Positions 26,486 through 35,126 of a DNA stretch of 64,000 nt are shown here, piece by piece. Source of the DNA: Bailinhaonella thermotolerans. Its GTDB lineage: Bacteria > Actinomycetota > Actinomycetes > Streptosporangiales > Streptosporangiaceae. The stretch spans positions 62,001 through 126,000 of the forward strand of contig NZ_QZEY01000017.1 in NCBI RefSeq assembly GCF_003594875.1, written 5' to 3'. The translations under genes were made by a program, and so were the position numbers. Numbering within the stretch: the first letter of the stretch is position 1; every line of letters begins with the position of its first letter. The notes under the pieces were generated by a model. The model did no database searches, was not told the origin of the DNA, and saw nothing but the letters and a program-made list of their open reading frames with translations.

Positions 26486-26968
26486 TCACGGCGCGAGGCG
26501 GCCCTCGTGGAATGCGGCGGCCCGGACGGCCAGTTCGGCGGCCGCGGCCGCCTTGGCCGCCAGGTCCGACCCCGCCGGCAGGCGCGCGAACGCGAGGGTG
26601 AAGCGGCCATCGCCCGCGCCGCGGCGGGTGATGGCCACGGTGGCGTCGATCGAGGCGTCGGTGTGCACGACGACCCCCTGGGCCGCGTCGGCCACCCCCT
26701 TGGGGGTGTTCCCGGAGTCGTACAGGGTCTGGCCGAGGACGGCCATGACCACGCTCGGCCGCTCGATCACCTTGGCGTCCGCGTCGCCCAGCTCCCAGCC
26801 CTCGGGCAGCGCCTGGCGCAGCCGGGCCCGCACGACGAGCTCGAACGCCTGGTGATCGCGCCAGTTCCGCCCCGACCTCTGCCGGCGGTAGTTGCTCTTG
26901 GACGTCAGCGACAGCGGGACCTCGACGGCGAACGCCTGGTCCCAGCACGGGTGTTCAGCCAGTTCCAT
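26486..26968 (-). CDS. RusA-like Holliday-junction resolvase (putative)
   Basis: 160 aa. Beginning VEVPLSLTSKSNYRRQR matches the RusA-type first strand plus basic loop (xPxSKxxxRR), and DSGNTPKGVADAAQGVVVHT near residues 85-105 matches the DxDNLxKxxxDALxG..xxDD block. The conserved metal-binding Asp pair is only partly kept (DSGN, HTDAS), so activity is uncertain. RusA resolves four-way junctions and in phages replaces RuvC. It lies about 4 kb upstream of ruvA-ruvB, which have no ruvC here. Confidence 0.5.
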   Translation of the reverse strand: MELAEHPCWDQAFAVEVPLSLTSKSNYRRQRSGRNWRDHQAFELVVRARLRQALPEGWELGDADAKVIERPSVVMAVLGQTLYDSGNTPKGVADAAQGVVVHTDASIDATVAITRRGAGDGRFTLAFARLPAGSDLAAKAAAAAELAVRAAAFHEGRLAP

Positions 26969-27145
26969 CGGCTCGACCGTGCGCGCCGCCGCCGCGGCCG
27001 CACCCTCGCGGACCTGCCCCTCTCCCCCGTGCCGCCCGGGATCGTCCGTGCCGCCCAGGAGCCGGTCGCGGAGGACCGGCGCGCTGACACCGCCGGGCCC
27101 GCCCGCGGACCGGCGTGTGGGCGGGCATGGTCAGGCCGGGCGGGG

Positions 27146-28990
27146 TCAGGCCGGGCGGGTGATCACCAGGTCGTCGAGGATGAGGGTCACCGGGGCGTTG
27201 ACGGTCTTGCGAGACAGGTAGGTGCCCACGCCGGGGATGCCCGTCGCCTGGAGGCCGGCGGTGGTGTCGGTCGTGGCGGCCTGCCAGTCGGGTTCGGGGG
27301 TGCCGGCCTGCCAGACCTTGGCGCGCAGAGTGGTGGGGCCGGTGCCGGTCACCTGGACGCGGACTCGGATGGGGCTGCGGGAGGTGAGACCGGGGATCTT
27401 CCGCCAGGGGGTGATGCGGGTCTCGGTGTTCTTGAGGTCGGTCCGCATGAGCTGGAGCCCCACGTCGCCCTCCGGATTGAGGGTCAGGTGGGCGCTGTAC
27501 GCTCCGGCGCCGGCGACCTTCCGCCCCACCGCCGTGACGAACAGCCAGCCGTTCACCGTCTTGTCGGTGCTGAAGGTGAAGGCCAGATCCGTCCGCTGTT
27601 CCCGCACCGCGGGGAGGTGGGCGCTCCCGCCTGTTCCGGGGGCGGGCAGGGTGATGCGGGCCGATCCGCCCTTCACCGCGTAGGTGCCTTGCGGGCTGCC
27701 GACCGCCCACGCGCCGCCGCTGCCGGCCTCGCCGAACCCCTCCGGGACCGCGCGCTCGAAGTCGTCGGTGACCAGCGGTTCGCCCGTCTGGCCCGTACCC
27801 GCGCCGGCCGTCGCGCCCGGGCTCGCCGGGACCTGCCGGGCGGGCGGGGAGGTCGCACCCGGGGCGGCCTGGCCTCCCGCGTCGTCGGAGCCGAGCGGGT
27901 TCAGCCACACCACCAGGCCCGAGGCCGCCACCAGCGCCCCGGCCACCGCCGCCCCGATCAGCCACCCCCGCGACCTCGATCCCGTACGGCTCCCGCCCGC
28001 CGGGCCCGCGGCACCGATCCCGCCCGCCGGGTTCCCGGCCTCCCCGGTACGGCTCACGCCGGCCACGCCCGCGGCCTCTCCGGCGCGGTGTGCGCCGGTC
28101 GTGCCCGTGACGTCCCCGGTACGGCTCGCGCCCGGCACGTCCCCCGGCTCCGGGGTGAGGGCGGCGCGGGCCGCGTCCAGGATCGGGGACGGGGTGGCGG
28201 CGGTGGACTCGATCAGGCTCAGCAGGATCTGGCGCGCGCTGGGGCGGGACCCGGGGTCCTTGGCGAGCGCGCCGGCGACGACGTCACGCAGACGGGGAGG
28301 GAGCGGGGTGAGGTCGGGGTCGTGGTTGAGGATGCGGCCGACCACCACGGGGACGGTCTCGGCGTCGAAGGGCGAGTGGCCGGTCGCCGCGAACAGCATC
28401 GTGGCGCCCCAGGCGAACACGTCCGAGGCAGGGGACGCCTCGTGGCCCTGGACCTGCTCGGGCGCCAGGTACGCCGGGGTGCCGGTGGCGTCCCCGGTCA
28501 GGGTGCCGGCCGCCGGCTGCCAGACGATGCCGAAGCCGACCACGCGCGGGCCGTCCGGCGCGAGCAGGACGTTACCGGGCCTGAAATCGCGGTGCGCCAC
28601 TCCGGCGGCGTGGATCGCGGCCAGGGCCGTCGCCGTGCCGACGAACACCCGCTCCAGGTCGCCGCCGTGCAGCGGCCCCCCGCCGCGGACCCGTTCCGCG
28701 AGCGACTGCCCGTCCACGTACTCGCTGACGACGTACGGCCGGGGGCCGTCCAGGGACGCGCCCAGCACGCGGGCCGTGCAGAAGGAGGCGACCTCGCGCA
28801 CGGCCGGGAGCTCACGAGACAGGCGTTCGCGGGCCTCCTCGTCACCGCGCGGCAGGACCTTGACGGCCACGGGACGACCGGCGGGGTCGTGCGCGAGGTA
28901 GACCGCCGCCCGCTCGCCCTCGCCGAGCCGGCCCGCCACAACGTACTCACCGAAATGCCCGGGATCATCGGGCTTCAAGGGGTGCGTCAT
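27146..28990 (-). CDS. Receptor-type Ser/Thr protein kinase with altered DFG motif
   Basis: 614 aa. Kinase domain residues 14-275: Gly loop RLGEGERAAVY, VAVKVL (Lys44), HRDFRPGN (catalytic Asp135, usual Lys replaced by Arg137), and VVGFG (152-154) where the Mg-binding DFG Asp is Gly. APE-like TPAYLAPEQ is intact. A disordered stretch, one transmembrane helix near 345-365 (WLIGAAVAGALVAASGLVVW) and an extracellular beta-sandwich of about 190 residues (DDFERAVPEG...LILDDLVITRP), like laminin-G or DUF1080 domains, follow. Loss of the DFG Asp usually marks a pseudokinase, though some remain active. Probably senses envelope ligands. Confidence 0.85.
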   Translation of the reverse strand: MTHPLKPDDPGHFGEYVVAGRLGEGERAAVYLAHDPAGRPVAVKVLPRGDEEARERLSRELPAVREVASFCTARVLGASLDGPRPYVVSEYVDGQSLAERVRGGGPLHGGDLERVFVGTATALAAIHAAGVAHRDFRPGNVLLAPDGPRVVGFGIVWQPAAGTLTGDATGTPAYLAPEQVQGHEASPASDVFAWGATMLFAATGHSPFDAETVPVVVGRILNHDPDLTPLPPRLRDVVAGALAKDPGSRPSARQILLSLIESTAATPSPILDAARAALTPEPGDVPGASRTGDVTGTTGAHRAGEAAGVAGVSRTGEAGNPAGGIGAAGPAGGSRTGSRSRGWLIGAAVAGALVAASGLVVWLNPLGSDDAGGQAAPGATSPPARQVPASPGATAGAGTGQTGEPLVTDDFERAVPEGFGEAGSGGAWAVGSPQGTYAVKGGSARITLPAPGTGGSAHLPAVREQRTDLAFTFSTDKTVNGWLFVTAVGRKVAGAGAYSAHLTLNPEGDVGLQLMRTDLKNTETRITPWRKIPGLTSRSPIRVRVQVTGTGPTTLRAKVWQAGTPEPDWQAATTDTTAGLQATGIPGVGTYLSRKTVNAPVTLILDDLVITRPA

Positions 28991-29493
28991 GCCCCATAAC
29001 CTACTGATCCACTTTTGCGCGGCCGCGTCCGGTGGCGATCAAGAGGGACGCGAGCGCGATCGCCGCTGATCACGCCCGGCACGATCGGTGATGAGCCATC
29101 GGGCCGGGCCGGACGCGTCGGCGCGTCCATGCCGCCGGCCCTGGACGGCGGGGCTCGGATTCGGGAATGGCGGCGCCCTCCCACCGACCCGGCCGGACCG
29201 ATTCCAGTGAGCCGTTTCGGCGCGCCGACAGCCCGCGGAACATGAGCGTCGCTGGCGCCCGTGCGCTTTTCCCCGCCTTTTACCGCCCTGCTCAGCGGCC
29301 CGTCACGGACCGGTCACGCGCCCCCTGCGCGCCGTTCGAATGGCGGCCCCGGGGCGTTCACGAACCGGCGGGCGAGTCACCCGGGCAAGTCGGGCACACA
29401 AAGGGCTTATTGCCCCAGTAAGCGTTCACTCTGCTTTATGCGTTAGTATCCGGCGCCTGGCGCAAGATCGATTTCTCTGCGTTCGAGGGAGCA
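28991..29493. promoter_or_regulatory. Divergent region between the kinase and the response regulator
   Basis: About 500 nt. The right-hand 90 nt (29400-29490) are much AT-richer than the surroundings (ttattgccccagtaagcg, ctttatgcgttagtat) and likely carry the response-regulator promoter. No gene supported. Confidence 0.45.
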
Positions 29494-29496
29494 GTG

Positions 29497-30186
29497 GTGC
29501 TCAACACTTTGACGTCACCCCCTGCCCGGGTGCTGATAGCCGATGATGACGTCAACCTGGTCCACATGGTGCGCACGTTGCTGCGCGCCGAAGGCCACAC
29601 GACACTCGGCGTGCTCGACGGCGAAACGGCGCTGAAGACGGTGCGGAGCAGCCCCGTCGACCTGCTGATCTTGGACATCAACATGCCGGGGCTGGACGGG
29701 CTCAACCTGCTGCTCAACATCCGCTCGTCCGGGAACATGACCCCGGTGATCTTCTTGACCGCCAAGACGGAGCCCTCGCACCAGCGCCTGGGCCTGGACC
29801 TCGGCGGAGACGACTACGTGACCAAACCCTTCGACCCCGCCCTGCTGGCGGCCCGGGTGCGCAGCCTGCTGAGGCGTTCCCGGCTGACCCCGCGCCCGTC
29901 GGTGCTGACGGTCGAGGACCTGGTCATCGACGTGGACGCGCGCACCGTGACCGCCGCCGGGTCCCCGGTCACGCTCTCCCCGCTGGAGTTCGAGCTGCTG
30001 GTGGCGCTGGCGAACAACGCCGGCAAGGCGGTGCGCCGCCAGGACCTGCTGCGCAGCGTGTGGGGGACCCAGGGGTCGGCCAAGTCGCTGACCGAGCACG
30101 TGCGGCGCCTGCGCGGCAAACTCGACGCCGCCGGGTCCACCGGGCTGATCTCGACCATCAACGGCGTGGGCTACAAGCTCGGCTGA
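29497..30186 (+). CDS. OmpR/PhoB-type response regulator without a neighbouring kinase
   Basis: 229 aa. The second of two adjacent GTG codons (29497) is better spaced behind GGGAG than the first (29494). Receiver domain: VLIADDDVNLV, phospho-acceptor Asp in LLILDINMPGLDG, Thr in VIFLTAKT, Lys in DDYVTKPFDP. C-terminal winged helix: TLSPLEFELLVALANNAGKA, SLTEHVRRLRGKLD and STINGVGYKLG. All phosphorylation residues are intact. No histidine kinase lies within the window, so it is an orphan; its kinase may be elsewhere. Confidence 0.9.
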   Translation: MLNTLTSPPARVLIADDDVNLVHMVRTLLRAEGHTTLGVLDGETALKTVRSSPVDLLILDINMPGLDGLNLLLNIRSSGNMTPVIFLTAKTEPSHQRLGLDLGGDDYVTKPFDPALLAARVRSLLRRSRLTPRPSVLTVEDLVIDVDARTVTAAGSPVTLSPLEFELLVALANNAGKAVRRQDLLRSVWGTQGSAKSLTEHVRRLRGKLDAAGSTGLISTINGVGYKLG

Positions 30187-30280
30187 GCCCCGCCGCCCCT
30201 CCCCCGGCCCTCCGCCCCGGCCCTCCCCCGGCCTCGGCGGCGGGCCGGGGCGGCGGCCGTCCCGCGGCGCCGCCACTCAC

Positions 30281-30366
30281 GGCGCCGATCCCCGCGGCAC
30301 CGATCCCCGCGGCACCGTGACCCGCGCGGCGACGGGCGCACAGTCCCGGGAAAGGCACAGTCCCGG
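30281..30366. repeat. Short tandem repeats upstream of ruvA
   Basis: Three 15-bp tandem units (30281-30295, 30296-30310, 30311-30325; consensus GGCACCGATCCCCGC), then two 12-bp copies of GCACAGTCCCGG at 30338-30349 and 30355-30366, 17 nt apart. They end 22 nt before the ruvA start. They could bind a regulator or simply be slippage products. Confidence 0.6.
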
Positions 30367-30388
30367 CAGAGACGGTGCCGGAAGGGAC

Positions 30389-30970
30389 ATGATGATCGGA
30401 TATCTCGAAGGCCGCGTGATCGACGAGGACCTGGTGCTCACCGCCGGCGGCGTCGGCTACCGGGTCCGCACCGCCGAGCCGCTGGAACCCGGTCAGCGGG
30501 TGCGCCTGTTCGTCCTCACCACCGTCAGCGACACGGCGATCACCCTGTACGGCTTCGCCCGCCGCCAGGACGAGGCGATGTTCCAGGCGCTGCGGCAGGT
30601 GGACGGCGTGGGCCCCGCCGCGGCGCTGGCCCTGCTGGCCGAGCTGACCGCCGAGGGCGTGGCGGCCGCCGTACAGTCCGGCGACGCCGACGCGCTCACC
30701 CGGGCCAAGGGAATCGGCAGGCGGACCGCGCAGCGCCTCATCGACAACACCCCCGTGCCCGCCGGCCTCGCCCAGGCTGGGGCCGCGCGCGTCCCGCAGG
30801 CGCTGCCGCCCGACGCCGAGCCGCTGATCGGGGCGCTGCGGCGGATGAGCTTCCCCGAGCAGGAGGCCCGCCGGGCCGTCACCGGGGCGGTGGCCGCGCA
30901 CGGGCCCGAGGCGGGCCAGACCACGCTCCTGCGGGCCGCGCTGGCCGTCCTGCGCGAGGGGGCCGCGTGA
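30389..30970 (+). CDS. ruvA: Holliday-junction branch-migration subunit RuvA
   Basis: 193 aa from ATG 30389 with GAAGGGA upstream. Domain I OB-fold MIGYLEGRVI with GGVGYRV; domain II has two helix-hairpin-helix motifs (VDGVGPAAALALL and AKGIGRRTAQRLI); domain III ends LIGALRRMSFPEQEARRAV. RuvA tetramers hold the four-way junction and load RuvB. The usual partner ruvC is absent and there is no yajC/secD neighbourhood, so this is probably not the chromosomal housekeeping copy. The stop overlaps the ruvB start (GTGA). Confidence 0.9.
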   Translation: MMIGYLEGRVIDEDLVLTAGGVGYRVRTAEPLEPGQRVRLFVLTTVSDTAITLYGFARRQDEAMFQALRQVDGVGPAAALALLAELTAEGVAAAVQSGDADALTRAKGIGRRTAQRLIDNTPVPAGLAQAGAARVPQALPPDAEPLIGALRRMSFPEQEARRAVTGAVAAHGPEAGQTTLLRAALAVLREGAA

Positions 30971-31929
30971 GCCGCCAGACGAACGATCCGCTCCGCCCCG
31001 GCACCCTGCGCGAGTTCACCGGCCAGCCCGTCCTGACGGGCCGGCTGCGGGTCCTGCTGACCGCGGCCCGCTCGCGCGGCGGCATGCTCGACCACGTCCT
31101 GCTCGCGGGCCCTCCCGGGCTGGGCAAGACCACGCTGGCGCACGTGATCGCCCACGAGCTGGACGTCCCGCTGGTGCCGGCCCTCGGCCCCGGCCTGGAG
31201 ACCATGGCGCACGCGGTGACGCTGCTCACCGGCGTGACCGGCCCGGCGGTGGTGTTCATCGATGAGATCCACCGGATGGGCCGCGCCGCCGAGGAGACCC
31301 TGTACGCCGCGATGGAGGACGGCCGGGTCGCCATCACCGTCGGCGACGGCCCGGCGGCGGAGATCGTCCGCCTGGACCTGCCCCCGATGACGGTGGTGGG
31401 CGCCACCACCCAGATGGGGCTGCTGTCGGCGCCGCTGCGCGACCGGTTCGGCTTCGCCGGCCACCTCGCCCCCTACGACGAGGCCGCCCTGGCCGGCATC
31501 GCCGCGGCCAACGCCCGGCGCCTCGGCTTCGACCTGACCGATCAGGGGGCGCTGACCCTGGCCCGCCGCTCGCGCGGCACCCCCCGTGTGCTGAACCAGC
31601 GGCTGCGGCTGGTGCGGGACGTGCTGCACGTCGAGGGCCGCCCAGCGGCCGACGACGCCCTGGTGCGTGACGCGCTCGACCGGTTCGGCATCGACGAGCT
31701 GGGGCTGGACGACCTGGGCCGCGGCCTGCTGCACGCCCTGTGCGTGCAGTTCGGCGGCGGCCCCGTCGGCGGTGCCGCGTGGGCGGCCTCGGTGAACGAG
31801 ACCGAGCGCACGCTGGAGGCCCACGAGCCCTACTTGATGCGCGCCGGGCTCACCCAGCGCACCGCGCGCGGCCGCGTCGCCACCCCCAAGGCGTTCGGCC
31901 ACCTCGGACTGCCCGCCCCCGCGACCTGA
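30967..31929 (+). CDS. ruvB: Holliday-junction helicase RuvB
   Basis: 320 aa from GTG 30967, slightly shorter than typical RuvB (about 340-350). Walker A GPPGLGKTTLA (48-58), Walker B VVFIDEIHRM (Asp99, Glu100), sensor 1 GATTQMG (usual GATTRAG, so Arg is replaced by Gln), arginine-finger region LSAPLRDRFG, sensor 2 RSRGTPRVLNQRL, and a C-terminal winged helix. It pumps DNA through the junction held by RuvA using ATP. Translationally coupled to ruvA. The divergence of several normally invariant residues suggests an element-borne paralogue. Confidence 0.9.
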   Translation: MSRQTNDPLRPGTLREFTGQPVLTGRLRVLLTAARSRGGMLDHVLLAGPPGLGKTTLAHVIAHELDVPLVPALGPGLETMAHAVTLLTGVTGPAVVFIDEIHRMGRAAEETLYAAMEDGRVAITVGDGPAAEIVRLDLPPMTVVGATTQMGLLSAPLRDRFGFAGHLAPYDEAALAGIAAANARRLGFDLTDQGALTLARRSRGTPRVLNQRLRLVRDVLHVEGRPAADDALVRDALDRFGIDELGLDDLGRGLLHALCVQFGGGPVGGAAWAASVNETERTLEAHEPYLMRAGLTQRTARGRVATPKAFGHLGLPAPAT

Positions 31930-31964
31930 CGGCCCCGCCCCGCCCCGCCCCGCCCCGCGATCAC

Positions 31965-31997
31965 GAGCCTCCCGGTCCCCACGGCACCGGGAGGCTC
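31965..31997 (+). terminator. Terminator of ruvAB
   Basis: GAGCCTCCCGGT-CCCCACGGC-ACCGGGAGGCTC, a 12-bp stem 35 nt past the stop, followed by TGTCG. Confidence 0.75.
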
Positions 31998-32063
31998 TGT
32001 CGTACCACCTGTCCCGCTGGTATTGCGCCACGAGCGCCGGCCGTGACGGTCCGTGCGCGAACG

Positions 32064-32096
32064 GGGTCCGGAACGCGAGGACCGCGTTCCGGACCC
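32064..32096 (+). promoter_or_regulatory. 14-bp hairpin in the 5' leader of the Gfo/Idh/MocA operon
   Basis: GGGTCCGGAACGCG-AGGAC-CGCGTTCCGGACCC, a perfect 14-bp stem ending 28 nt before the GTG at 32125. The ruvB terminator is already present upstream, so this one may act as attenuator, mRNA stabiliser or second terminator. Confidence 0.5.
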
Positions 32097-32124
32097 TCCG
32101 ATCCTCCGAGGAGGGACAAAAGAA

Positions 32125-33156
32125 GTGACCGTCACGAACGCCGGACCCCACCTGCTCCTGGTGGGCCTGGGCAACCGCTCCACCAGGCTGCTGCGCGCGC
32201 TGCGCACCGCCCGCACACCGCTGCGGGTCAGCGCCGTGGTCGACCCCGCCCCCACCACCGGCGACCGCGTCGCCGAACTGGTCGGGGAGGGACTGCTGCC
32301 CGGGCCGGTCCCGGTCCACCAGAGCGTGGAGGAGGCACTGGCCGCCGGCCGCCCCGAGGTGGCCCTGGTGGCCGGGCCGCACGACACGCACCAGGCCGCG
32401 GTGCTGGCCCTGGCCCGCGCCGGAGTCGCGGTGTGGAAGGAGAAGCCGTACGCGCTGACCCTCGCCGACGCCGCCGAGCTGGCCGCGCTGCCCCACCCGG
32501 GGGTGCGCGTGATGGCCCACCGGCCGCACGGGCCGCTCCTGCGCCAGGCCATGGCCCAGTTGCCGGAGTGGGGGCGTCTGCTGTCCTACCGGATCCGCAT
32601 CACGCGCCCGACCGGCGACTACTCCGGCACCTGGCGCGCCGACCGGGCCCGCTCGGGCGGCGGAGCGATCTGCGACCTGGGCTATCACGCGTTCGACCTG
32701 ATCGCCCGGATCGCGCCCGATCCAGTCTCGGTGTACGCCGTGACCCCCGAGCCGCCCGCCCACCGTCCCCCCGTGGACGTGGAGGAGCGCGCCTGGATCA
32801 CGGTGAACCACCGCGGCGGCTGCCGCGGCCTGGTCGAGCTGTCCCGGTGCGACGAGCAGGCCGACGACGTCGAGCTCGTCGCCGAGCACGGCCGGTTCGA
32901 CCTGACCGGCGACCGGGCCCGCTTCGAGATGCCCGAGCACGTCGGCCTGGCGCAGACGGTGGAGTCCACCTCCGTCGCCGACCCGTGGTCGGCGATGCTG
33001 CGCCACCACGCCGCCACCCTGACCGACCGGCGGATCACCGCCGAGCACGCCCGGCTGGGACTGATCGCGGTCGCCCTCACGGAGGCCGCCTACACCAGCC
33101 TCGACAACCAGAGCCCCGCCTTCGTGGCGGACACCTCTCACCTGGAGGTCTCATGA
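32125..33156 (+). CDS. Gfo/Idh/MocA-family oxidoreductase
   Basis: 343 aa from GTG 32125 (GAGGAGGG lies 11 nt upstream). Rossmann start LLLVGLGNRSTRLLRALRTA, then VWKEKPYALT, the EKP motif of the family, and a C-terminal alpha/beta half containing GGGAICDLGYHAFDLI. Members oxidise or reduce sugars and similar substrates with NAD(P). It overlaps the aminotransferase gene by ATGA, so the two probably act in sequence: ketone formation, then transamination. Confidence 0.85.
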   Translation: MTVTNAGPHLLLVGLGNRSTRLLRALRTARTPLRVSAVVDPAPTTGDRVAELVGEGLLPGPVPVHQSVEEALAAGRPEVALVAGPHDTHQAAVLALARAGVAVWKEKPYALTLADAAELAALPHPGVRVMAHRPHGPLLRQAMAQLPEWGRLLSYRIRITRPTGDYSGTWRADRARSGGGAICDLGYHAFDLIARIAPDPVSVYAVTPEPPAHRPPVDVEERAWITVNHRGGCRGLVELSRCDEQADDVELVAEHGRFDLTGDRARFEMPEHVGLAQTVESTSVADPWSAMLRHHAATLTDRRITAEHARLGLIAVALTEAAYTSLDNQSPAFVADTSHLEVS

Positions 33157-34349
33157 ACGGCCTGACCTGGTCCGCGAACGACCCCGAGATCGAGGCCGCG
33201 CTGATCGCGCAGTCGCGGGAGGCCATCTCGATCTACGACCGCAGCGGCATCATCGCCCGCTTCGAGGACGCCTTCGCCGCCCGTCACAACGCCGACCTGG
33301 CGCTGCTGACCAGTTCCGGGACGGCGGCCCTGCACTCGGCCTACTACGCCCTGGACATCGGCCCGGGCGACGAGGTGATCGTGCAGGACTACACCTTCTT
33401 CGCCACCGCCACCCCGCTGACGCTGCTCGGCGCGCTGCCCGTGCCGGCCGACGTCACCGACGACGGCGCGCTCGACCTGGCCGCGGCCACCGAGCTGATC
33501 ACCCGGCGCACCAAGGCGCTGGTGATCACGCACATGTGGGGGCAGCCGCAGGACACCCGCGCCGCGCGCGCGTGGTGCGACAAGCACGACCTGGCGCTGG
33601 TCGAGGACTGCTCGCACGCCCACGGCGCCGGCCGCGACGGCGTCTCGGTCGGGGAACTGGCCGACGCCGCCTGCTGGAGCCTGCAGGGCAACAAGACCAT
33701 CACCGCCGGCGAGGGCGGCATCATGACCACCCCCCGCCGCGAGGTCTACGAGAAGGCGACCCTGCTGGGCCACTTCAACAAGCGGGCCAAGGCCGAGATC
33801 CGGCCCGACAACCCGCTGTACAGGTACGCCGAGACGGGGCTGGGCATGAAGTACCGCATCAACCCCCTGGGCCTGCCCCTCGCCGAGTCCTGCCTGCGGC
33901 GCCTGGACGACTGGCTGGCCACCCGCGCCCGCCACGCCGCCCGCCTGGAGCGGGTCCTGGCCGACCGGCCGGGCATCGGGGTGCTCACCCCGGTCTCGGG
34001 GTCGCAGGTCGCCACCTTCTACGCCTTCGTGTTCACCGTCGACCCGGAGGCGGCGGGGTTCACCCGCGACGACCTGCTCACCACCCTGCGCGCGAGCGGA
34101 TGCGACGCGTTCGATCACTGCGACGCGATGCGGCCCCTGCACACCCACCCGCTCTTCTGCGAGCCGATCTCCCCGGTGACCACCTACCAGGACACCGGCA
34201 TCCGCGGCGACTTCCCGGTCAGCGACCGGCTCGCCGCCCAGACCGTGCGGGTCCAGGTGCCCGCGGTCGACGACGAGGCGGGCCGCGCCTACGGTGACTC
34301 CATCATCGGGGCCCTGGAGCGGGCTCTGGAGACGATCACCCGGGAGTAG
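33153..34349 (+). CDS. DegT/DnrJ/EryC1-family PLP aminotransferase
   Basis: 398 aa. LTSSGTAALHSAYYALDIGP (cofactor phosphate region), VEDCSHAHGA (Asp pairs with PLP nitrogen), and SLQGNKTITAGEGG with the Schiff-base Lys. These enzymes aminate keto-sugars or scyllo-inosose-type cyclitols. Together with the coupled oxidoreductase it matches a sugar or aminocyclitol amination pair, but no nucleotidyl-sugar synthesis, glycosyltransferase or export genes are nearby. Confidence 0.9.
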   Translation: MNGLTWSANDPEIEAALIAQSREAISIYDRSGIIARFEDAFAARHNADLALLTSSGTAALHSAYYALDIGPGDEVIVQDYTFFATATPLTLLGALPVPADVTDDGALDLAAATELITRRTKALVITHMWGQPQDTRAARAWCDKHDLALVEDCSHAHGAGRDGVSVGELADAACWSLQGNKTITAGEGGIMTTPRREVYEKATLLGHFNKRAKAEIRPDNPLYRYAETGLGMKYRINPLGLPLAESCLRRLDDWLATRARHAARLERVLADRPGIGVLTPVSGSQVATFYAFVFTVDPEAAGFTRDDLLTTLRASGCDAFDHCDAMRPLHTHPLFCEPISPVTTYQDTGIRGDFPVSDRLAAQTVRVQVPAVDDEAGRAYGDSIIGALERALETITRE

Positions 34350-34358
34350 CCTGATCTC

Positions 34359-34820
34359 ATGAACGACCTGCAGCAGATGATCGACGAAGCCCGCCGCGAC
34401 GGCATCGGCAAGCTCGTGGTCGGCGCGGTCGTCCACAGTGGCGGCCGGGTCCTCATCCTGCGGCGGGCCGGCGACGATGAGTTCCTGCCCGGCATCGAGG
34501 AGCTGCCCTCCGGCGGCCTGGAGGACCAGGAGGACCCGCTCACCGGCCTGGCCCGGGAGCTGGCCGAGGAGATCGGCTGGACCGGCCCGGTGACCGTCGA
34601 CCCCGGCTTCGTGGCCGCGTTCGACTACACCACCGGCTCAGGCCGTACGGCCCGCCAGCTCACCTTCGCGGTCCCCGCCCCGGACCAGCCGGTACGGCTG
34701 TCCGCCGAGCACACGGCCCACCGCTGGATCCACCCGGCCGACGTCGGCACCACCGACGTCACTCCGGAGACCGCCCAGACCATCCACGCCTGGGCCCAGC
34801 ACTCCACGCCCCAGGCCTGA
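34359..34820 (+). CDS. Nudix hydrolase
   Basis: 153 aa, 9 nt after the aminotransferase gene, hence in the same operon. Nudix box GGLEDQEDPLTGLARELAEE-IGW fits Gx5Ex7REUxEExGU. Preceded by the usual VVGAVVHSGGRVLILRR strand pair. Hydrolyses a nucleoside diphosphate linked to another moiety; a nucleotide-sugar would fit the operon context, but specificity is not predictable. Confidence 0.9.
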   Translation: MNDLQQMIDEARRDGIGKLVVGAVVHSGGRVLILRRAGDDEFLPGIEELPSGGLEDQEDPLTGLARELAEEIGWTGPVTVDPGFVAAFDYTTGSGRTARQLTFAVPAPDQPVRLSAEHTAHRWIHPADVGTTDVTPETAQTIHAWAQHSTPQA

Positions 34821-34835
34821 ACCCATCCCCAACCC

Positions 34836-34867
34836 ACGTGTCCCCGGCACCCCCGCCGGGGACACGT
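34836..34867 (+). terminator. Terminator of the Gfo-DegT-Nudix operon
   Basis: ACGTGTCCCCGGC-ACCCCC-GCCGGGGACACGT, a 13-bp perfect stem 15 nt past the stop. Confidence 0.8.
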
Positions 34868-35004
34868 CCCATTCCCCCCAAAACCCCCGCCCGCCCACAA
34901 CCACTGCGTGGGAGAACACACAGCGACCTGCGCCTACGCCACTATGGCCCGCCTAGTCCGGGAGTCCCCTGGGATCGGTGACGACGCGTTGATCTATCTC
35001 GACG

Positions 35005-35034
35005 AAGACACACGACACAGCGCTCGCTGATAAT
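35005..35034 (+). promoter_or_regulatory. Candidate promoter of the CRISPR-1 leader
   Basis: AAGACA (35005-35010), 18 nt, GATAAT (35029-35034), inside an AT-richer stretch 93 nt before the leader gene. Resembles a primary-sigma promoter (4/6 and 5/6 matches). Not verified. Confidence 0.35.
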
Positions 35035-35126
35035 CACCATGATCAGACGGGTCGTATCGCCGACACTGAGCATCCTCACCTCGCACCGATGAGAGCCTTC
35101 GCGATCATCCAGAAGAGGACTGCACA

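Noticed and set aside
26486-31929. ruvC near ruvAB
   Set aside because: No RuvC-like DEDD nuclease is found between or beside ruvA and ruvB; only the RusA-like gene is a resolvase candidate.
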